Shown: positions 59,334 through 64,000 of the stretch, in pieces | Position numbering within the stretch: the stretch's first letter is position 1 | How the letters are laid out: each line of letters starts with the position of its first letter | From: an uncultured Anaerolineae bacterium | Lineage (GTDB): Bacteria; Chloroflexota; Anaerolineae; J036; Brachytrichaceae | Assembly (NCBI GenBank): GCA_937927775.1 | Contig: CALBEF010000030.1 | Coordinates: 1 to 64,000, forward strand | Direction: 5' to 3' | Length of the DNA: 64,000 nucleotides | Program-made: the position numbers and the translations under genes | The notes under the pieces: generated by a model | What the model saw: the letters and a program-made list of their open reading frames with translations, nothing else | Told to the model about the DNA's origin: nothing | Database searches by the model: none

Positions 59334-59915
59334 ATGCGGGTCGGAACTGAAGCGCAGGCGATCTGCGCGCACATTGCGGGAACGAACTATTGCCAGGCCG
59401 GCGCGACCGTTGCGTTGAGCGGCGCGCTGGCGGCGGCTTTAGGCCAGGCCACGGCCAACGGCAGTCTGGACGAGCAGGTGGCCGGCGCAGCCGCCGAAGC
59501 TGCGCGCAGTGTTCAGCGCGCGTTGACAGACATTCGAGAACGTTTCCTCGCGCTGGCCGATCAGGATGGAACGGCCATCGGGGAGATGTACGCTCTCAAG
59601 AAGAGCGGTCAGGCGTTGAGAGGGTATGCCCTGTTATGTGACGGCCCGCGTGAAATGGCAGAGCTGGCTATTCGCGCCGCCCGCGCGTTGCAGGATTACC
59701 GCCGCTTTGTGTGTGAGCGCACGCGCGACGATCTGGAGTTCAGCATCACCCTGATGGCGACTGTGGCGCGCGCGGCGATGCAGTTGCTGGACAGCAACAT
59801 GCGCATCTGGCCGCTGCCGGAATTGCTGGCCCGGTATGACACTGTGGTGACAGACCTGGCGGCGCAGATCGACGCGCTCACGCCGGCCAAACGTATCCGC
59901 CGGCAAATGGACTGA
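59334..59915 (+). CDS. Cyclodeaminase/cyclohydrolase (FTCD C-terminal)-like protein
   Basis: The 193-residue helical protein is likely started by ATG 59334, which has GGAGGAGA ~10 nt upstream; ATG 59307 is an alternative. The segment AGATVALSGALAAALGQATA resembles the GGGSVAALAGALGAAL motif of the formiminotransferase-cyclodeaminase C-terminal family, and IRERFLALADQDGTAIGEMY matches the next helix. The glycine triplet is weaker (QAGAT). A role in one-carbon folate chemistry is possible, but activity is uncertain. Confidence 0.65.
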   Translation: MRVGTEAQAICAHIAGTNYCQAGATVALSGALAAALGQATANGSLDEQVAGAAAEAARSVQRALTDIRERFLALADQDGTAIGEMYALKKSGQALRGYALLCDGPREMAELAIRAARALQDYRRFVCERTRDDLEFSITLMATVARAAMQLLDSNMRIWPLPELLARYDTVVTDLAAQIDALTPAKRIRRQMD

Positions 59916-59921
59916 CGGCGC

Positions 59922-59949
59922 TTGTCACTTTGCCACAGTGGGGCACAAT
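59922..59949 (+). promoter_or_regulatory. Promoter of the DUF2961 gene, leaderless type
   Basis: TTGTCA (59922-59927), a 16-bp spacer and CACAAT (59944-59949) end 7 nt before ATG 59957. Confidence 0.5.
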
Positions 59950-59956
59950 AGGCGGC

Positions 59957-61048
59957 ATGAGCAACACGACTTCGTTCAACGGCCTGGGCATGAACCTGGG
60001 CAATCTGTCGCGTCTGTCGCGCGCCAAAACGCGCTCCATCAGCGCCGAAAACTTCACCGGCGAGAAGGGCAAGGGCGGTATGGCGACCGAAGGCACCGGC
60101 GCTCATGTCGGGCGCGAGCTGGGGCAGGGCTGGAAAATCTCGCCCAGCGTCAACATCCCGGCGCGCGCCACCTTCGCCCTGGCCGACATCGCCGGCCCCG
60201 GCGCCATCCAGCAGATCTGGCTTACCCTGTTCCCCGATTACTGGCGGCGCATGATCCTGCGCATGTACTGGGATGGCGAAGAGACGCCCTCGGTCGAAGC
60301 GCCGGTGGGCGACTTTTTCTGCAACGGCTGGTGCCAGCGCAGCAATGTCACATCGCTGGCCGTGTGCGTCAATCCGGCCGGCGGTTTCAACTCGTACTGG
60401 GAGATGCCGTTCCGCAGGTCGGCGCGCATCACGCTGGAGAACCGGCACGATGAGGCCGTCACTGTCTACTACCAGGTGAACTACACGCTCACCGAAGTGC
60501 CGGACGACGCCGCCTATTTTCACGCCCAGTGGCGGCGCAGCAACCCGTTGCCCTACAAAAACGTGCACACGCTGCTCGATGGCGTCCAGGGCTGGGGTCA
60601 ATACGTCGGCACTTACCTGGCCTGGGGCGTCAATAACAACGGCTGGTGGGGCGAGGGCGAAATCAAGTTCTACATGGACGGCGACACCGACTGGCCGACC
60701 ATCTGCGGCACCGGCACCGAAGACTATTTCGGCGGCGCGTGGAACTTCGAGCATCCGCGCGGCGAATATGGCGTGTTCAGCTCGCCCTACACCGGCCTCT
60801 CACAGGTTATCAAGCCCGACGGCCTGTATCGCAGCCAGCAGCGTTTTGGCATGTATCGCTGGCACATCATGGATCCCATTCGCTTCGAGCAGGACTTGCG
60901 CGTGACCATTCAGGCGCTTGGCTGGCGTCCCAACGGGCCGTATCTGCCGTTGCAGGACGACATCGCCTCGACTGCGTTCTGGTATCAGACCGAGCCGCAC
61001 GCAGCCTTCCCGCGATTGCCCGATCGTGACTATTTGGATGTGATCTGA
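59957..61048 (+). CDS. DUF2961 protein (GH172-type glycoside hydrolase)
   Basis: The 363-residue protein matches DUF2961/GH172: SISAENFTGEKGKGGMATEG, ADIAGPGAIQQIWLTLFPDY, the acidic MYWDGEETPSVEAPVGDFF, CGTGTEDYFGGAWNF and YRWHIMDPIRFEQDLRVTIQ. GH172 enzymes act on fructose dianhydrides or arabinofuranosides and assemble into jelly-roll oligomers. No signal peptide is present, so it is cytoplasmic. It neighbours an aldolase-like gene and mtlD on the other strand, which suits sugar use, but specificity is not predictable. Confidence 0.88.
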   Translation: MSNTTSFNGLGMNLGNLSRLSRAKTRSISAENFTGEKGKGGMATEGTGAHVGRELGQGWKISPSVNIPARATFALADIAGPGAIQQIWLTLFPDYWRRMILRMYWDGEETPSVEAPVGDFFCNGWCQRSNVTSLAVCVNPAGGFNSYWEMPFRRSARITLENRHDEAVTVYYQVNYTLTEVPDDAAYFHAQWRRSNPLPYKNVHTLLDGVQGWGQYVGTYLAWGVNNNGWWGEGEIKFYMDGDTDWPTICGTGTEDYFGGAWNFEHPRGEYGVFSSPYTGLSQVIKPDGLYRSQQRFGMYRWHIMDPIRFEQDLRVTIQALGWRPNGPYLPLQDDIASTAFWYQTEPHAAFPRLPDRDYLDVI

Positions 61049-61103
61049 TCCCTGCCAATCACAGGGGGGCCGCGCGCGCAACCAACTCTCCTCCAGGCTC
61101 ACT

Positions 61104-61130
61104 CTCCCGCAGGTTTGGAACCTGCGGGAG
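61104..61130. repeat. Dispersed CCTCCCGCAGGT palindrome, copy 4
   Basis: CTCCCGCAGGTT pairs perfectly with AACCTGCGGGAG around TGG. It lies between the converging DUF2961 and aldolase-like genes, where it can act as a bidirectional terminator. Confidence 0.8.
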
Positions 61131-61153
61131 GGGCAACTTGAAGGGACGGGGGC

Positions 61154-62554
61154 TTATTCGCGCTCGGGCGTGATCGGCGCGGGGTGGTCGCTGAGATCCT
61201 GCGGGGATTTGTGAATCTCCGGTTGTGACACAAACGTGCTCACCATCTCGCGCGTGTCCGTCACGCCCAGCCAGGTGAACAGGTCTGTGAAGCGGCGTTC
61301 GAGCAGGGCGCGGATGTGGCTGCGATCCAGCTCGCTGAGGTCCCACAAGCGCTGCTTGAAGGGGCCGATGGCGCGCCGGCGCGCGCGGTGCAGGAATTGC
61401 GCCTCGCTGAGGCCGGGCTTGCGCTCGTTTTCCAGCGCCTTCAGTATCCAGTCGCGCATCTCCACCAGCAGCGGTTCGGGCAAAGCGTCGATGACGATGT
61501 TTTGCAGTTGAGTGGCCAGTTTGACTTCCAGCGCGCCGCTGCGCGCAAACTGCGGGAACATCTCATCCGGCGCCGTGCTGGTTCCGTGTTGCGAGACGCC
61601 GCCCAAACCGTACTCTTTGCGGGCTGCTTCGGCCAGCTCGCGCAACAGGGCAAAATCGACCTCTGGCGCGAGCACAGTCCCATTCGGCGCAACAACGCCG
61701 CCGCGTGTCGTGCCGGCCATCACGGCGACCTTGCACAGGCCGGGCTTGTGGCGCAGCGCGCGGGCGCAGCCGTCCAGATAGGCGCGCAATTCGTGAATGT
61801 CGCTGTTGCGCTGTCCGCCTTCGCCGATTTCGCCGCCGACTGCCGCAATGACATTGTGCGGCTGGCGGGCGCGAATGTAATCGGTCAACAGCGCGGTCAA
61901 CTCGTAGTTGCGGCGCTGCTGCTCGGCCGGCGCGCTGCGGGTCATATCCACCACGGTGGACGTGTCGAGGTCGAAGTTGTAGAAGCCGGCCTGCAACGAC
62001 TCGTCGATCAGACGGCGCAAAGCGCCCAACTCCGCGTCGGTGTCTTTCTTGTAGCGCTCGGCCAGCAGTTGAAAATGATCGCCCTGCAGGAAGACCGGTC
62101 CGCGAAAGCCTTCCCTGATGGCGGCGGCGAGCACCACGCTGGTGTATTCAGCCGGTCGCTGGCTGGTGTCGACCATCTCGTTGCGCGTCAACTCGAAGAT
62201 CAGCGCGCCGGTTTTGGTTTTGACAGCGGCGCTGAAAGCAGCGCGGGCCGAGTCATAGGCCAGCGCGCGCAGGTTGACAGCCGGCACGGCGAAGCTGGCA
62301 GGGACGCGCTCGAAGCCTCGCGCGATGTATAGCTCGTGGATGGAAGCCGGCCGGATGCCCAGGGTCTGCGCTGTTTCCCAGATCAGCCAGCGCGCCCAGT
62401 CTCGTGTTTCCCCGGCTCCAAATACTGCCTCACGCGCGAGCGTGTCGATGTCTCTTGCCTTCAGGGCGCCTTCGTCGCGCACCCGCACGCGCTCAGCGTC
62501 AACCTCGATTGATCCGCTCGTCTTGTCGAGCGCTGACAGAAGCGTTGCATTCAT
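61154..62554 (-). CDS. Class II fructose-bisphosphate aldolase-like protein
   Basis: The 466-residue protein is longer than typical class II aldolases by ~120 residues, mostly at its N-terminus. Aldolase-like features are VFLQGDHFQLLAERYK (zinc His region), FNFDLDTSTVVDM-type strand, IAAVGGEIGEGG, and GGVSQHGTSTAPDEMF in place of the usual HGGSG phosphate loop. It is expected to cleave or form ketose phosphates, but altered loops leave the substrate open. It is the gene downstream of mtlD, 118 nt away, on the same strand. Confidence 0.75.
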   Translation of the reverse strand: MNATLLSALDKTSGSIEVDAERVRVRDEGALKARDIDTLAREAVFGAGETRDWARWLIWETAQTLGIRPASIHELYIARGFERVPASFAVPAVNLRALAYDSARAAFSAAVKTKTGALIFELTRNEMVDTSQRPAEYTSVVLAAAIREGFRGPVFLQGDHFQLLAERYKKDTDAELGALRRLIDESLQAGFYNFDLDTSTVVDMTRSAPAEQQRRNYELTALLTDYIRARQPHNVIAAVGGEIGEGGQRNSDIHELRAYLDGCARALRHKPGLCKVAVMAGTTRGGVVAPNGTVLAPEVDFALLRELAEAARKEYGLGGVSQHGTSTAPDEMFPQFARSGALEVKLATQLQNIVIDALPEPLLVEMRDWILKALENERKPGLSEAQFLHRARRRAIGPFKQRLWDLSELDRSHIRALLERRFTDLFTWLGVTDTREMVSTFVSQPEIHKSPQDLSDHPAPITPERE

Positions 62555-62672
62555 GGGGACACCTCTTGAACAAGCTCGATGAGGGCCGCTTGCGAATAGT
62601 ATAGGCCAACGCGGGCCGGGCGCAACGCGCGCATTTCAGCGCAGAGGCCAGGCGCGCAGGGATTTGATTGCG

Positions 62673-63878
62673 TCAGCCCCCTGCGCTGCGGCGCTGGCTC
62701 ACCGGCGCGCTCGCCAGGGCGCGATATCGCTCGACAACCATCTCGAACACCGGCTCGCCCGGCGACAGCTCGCACACCTCGCCCAGCACTCTGGCAATGC
62801 CATAGCTGTGCAGCCGGCTTTGCAGATCGGCGGCGACGGGATCGGTCGGATCGTTGAAGCGCAGGCCGGCGGCGATGCCGGTGACCAGATGGGCCGGCGC
62901 GACGCCTTCGATGACAGCATTGAGCGCTGCGCCAACCAACCGGTCGGCGCGGGCCAGCTTGCGGATGGGGTCGCGCCCCAGCCGTGAAATCGTGTCGCCC
63001 AACACGCGATTGCGAAAGCGATGCAGCAAATCATCGATGTTCGCCAGCAGCGCGCCTTGCGGTGGATGGTACTTGCGCGCCAGCGCCAGCGCCGATTCCT
63101 CCATCGCGCCGCGCGCCTGGAAGTAAATCTCATCGTCATCGAGCGCGTCGTAGCCGTACTCGTAGCCGGCCAGGTATCCGAGATATGCCAGCACGGCGTG
63201 GCCGGCGTTGTGAATGTACAGCTTGCGCTCGGTGTAGAACGAAAACGGAGCGAACGGGAACATGCCCACGATGGCCGGCGGCTCGCCCACAAAGCCATTG
63301 CGGTCAACCGGCAGCTCTTTGTACGGCTCCACGACGATCAAGCCGGGGTCTTGCGCGCGCATCTCCGGCGTGGGGGCCGGCACCATGCGCGCGATCACCG
63401 TGTCCACAAAACCGATGTGGCCGGCAACGTACTCGTGAAGTTCGCGCGGCACGGCCTGCAACACCATCTCGCGCAGAATGGCAGCCGCGCCTTTCAAGTT
63501 CTCGCAGATGATGAAGTTGAGCGGCTCGGACACGCCGGCCCGGGCGCGGCGCTCGAGGCCTTTGGCGAGTGTGGGCGCCACGTATTTCAGCGCGCCGGCG
63601 CCGACGGCGGTCGCGCCGATCTGCGTTTCGGGCGATGCCAGCAGCGCGGCGATTTCATCGACCTGGCCGGCGTGGAACGCGCGCGCCGGCCCAACCGTCA
63701 CTTCCTCGGTGTATTCGTTGGTGACCAGGCGAATGCGGTATTGCCCGCGCGCATTCAGCGCATCGAGCAGCAACGGGTCGATGTCTACGAAGTTGACGCG
63801 GTAGCCGGATTCGCTGTACAACTGGCCGATGAAACCGCGCCCGATGTTGCCGGCGCCGAAGATCACAGACTCTTTCAT
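62673..63878 (-). CDS. mtlD: Mannitol-1-phosphate 5-dehydrogenase
   Basis: The 401-residue polyol dehydrogenase begins with the NAD motif VIFGAGNIGRGFIGQLYSES. Further family segments are FIICENLKGAAAILREMV, GFVDTVIARMVP, ERKLYIHNAGHAVLAYLGYL and the C-terminal GRDPIRKLARADRLVGAALN. It interconverts mannitol 1-phosphate and fructose 6-phosphate. No mannitol PTS genes are in view; upstream sequence leaves the window. The gene is preceded by heptamer repeats. Confidence 0.92.
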   Translation of the reverse strand: MKESVIFGAGNIGRGFIGQLYSESGYRVNFVDIDPLLLDALNARGQYRIRLVTNEYTEEVTVGPARAFHAGQVDEIAALLASPETQIGATAVGAGALKYVAPTLAKGLERRARAGVSEPLNFIICENLKGAAAILREMVLQAVPRELHEYVAGHIGFVDTVIARMVPAPTPEMRAQDPGLIVVEPYKELPVDRNGFVGEPPAIVGMFPFAPFSFYTERKLYIHNAGHAVLAYLGYLAGYEYGYDALDDDEIYFQARGAMEESALALARKYHPPQGALLANIDDLLHRFRNRVLGDTISRLGRDPIRKLARADRLVGAALNAVIEGVAPAHLVTGIAAGLRFNDPTDPVAADLQSRLHSYGIARVLGEVCELSPGEPVFEMVVERYRALASAPVSQRRSAGG

Positions 63879-63884
63879 GTTTTG

Positions 63885-63905
63885 GATTTTCGATTTTGGA
63901 TTGGC
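63885..63905 (+). repeat. Three tandem heptamers (GATTTTC/GATTTTG/GATTGGC)
   Basis: A short run of 7-bp units ~6 nt upstream of the mtlD ATG (which lies on the minus strand). It resembles the run after pspA at 18385. Confidence 0.7.
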
Positions 63906-63908
63906 GCA

Positions 63909-63983
63909 GCGTGGTGCGTATCTCGTATTGCGTGGTGCGTATCTTGTATTGCGTGGTGCGTATCTCGTATTGCGTGGTGCGTA
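63909..63983 (-). repeat. 3.5 copies of a 21-bp repeat built from heptamers
   Basis: GCGTGGTGCGTATCTCGTATT repeats at 63909, 63930 and 63951, followed by a 12-bp partial copy. On the minus (mtlD) strand each 21-mer is AATACGAGATACGCACCACGC, three AAYACGC-like heptamers. Confidence 0.9.
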
Positions 63984-64000
63984 ATGTGTTCTATCTGACT

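Noticed and set aside
63909-63983. CRISPR or attachment site at the window end
   Set aside because: The 21-bp units are contiguous without spacers and resolve into AAYACGC-type heptamers; no tRNA or integrase is nearby.

Overview
This 64 kb window is GC-rich, densely coded bacterial chromosome. The gene content points to a Chloroflexota bacterium, probably Anaerolineae-like: a TrpB2-type tryptophan synthase beta chain, RNase J, a SufBCD operon, a sortase, a DUF2085 protein, a GPH-family sugar transporter with a URO-D-like partner, and many short-unit tandem repeats between genes. The lineage is an inference from content. There is no rRNA, CRISPR array, prophage or complete insertion sequence in view.

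Layout. 1-9.4 kb: the 3' end of proA, a CrtI-type desaturase, trpB2, a minus-strand metal module (ArsR, GDCCVxC protein, P1B ATPase) with an SmtB-like operator, two small membrane proteins, pheA and a PQQ-type sugar dehydrogenase lipoprotein. 9.5-17.5 kb: an M20D amidohydrolase, a TPR protein, a VapBC-type toxin-antitoxin pair, a sortase, a LarA-like protein, dnaN, efp and prs. 17.6-21.6 kb: a membrane-maintenance cluster (PspA, coiled-coil membrane protein, NfeD, SPFH protein) and a GNAT enzyme. 21.7-30.7 kb: tRNA-His, a GT39-like enzyme, an unknown protein made of two tandem 117-residue repeats, an MGDG-synthase-like glycosyltransferase, a DNA methyltransferase beside what looks like a decayed restriction gene, a nitroreductase and a radical SAM protein.

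30.8-36.9 kb: the sufCBD operon, in which sufB carries two complete inteins. 37-43.3 kb: a scar joining a truncated ceramidase-like gene to a broken GntR regulator, then WecA/TagO-like, DUF2085, TlpA-like and MTAP genes, an anchored repetitive protein and a hydroxyacid dehydrogenase. 43.3-49.8 kb: a Uma2 protein, a GH4 glycosidase, a URO-D-like protein, a GPH transporter, an aldehyde dehydrogenase and tRNA-Arg. 49.8-58.9 kb: a glutaredoxin, a HerA-like ATPase, BirA, an amidohydrolase-CYTH fusion, an FHA-winged-helix protein, MgtC and RNase J. 59-64 kb: an FTCD-C-like protein, a GH172/DUF2961 protein, a class II aldolase-like protein and MtlD.

The most notable items are the doubly intein-split SufB, the deaminase-CYTH fusion, the internally duplicated 391-residue protein, the GntR/ceramidase deletion scar with an extra nonsense codon, several families of 7-9 bp intergenic repeats (one lying just upstream of three genes in the same orientation), dispersed palindromes, and a recurring -10-box-next-to-start-codon arrangement that suggests leaderless transcripts.
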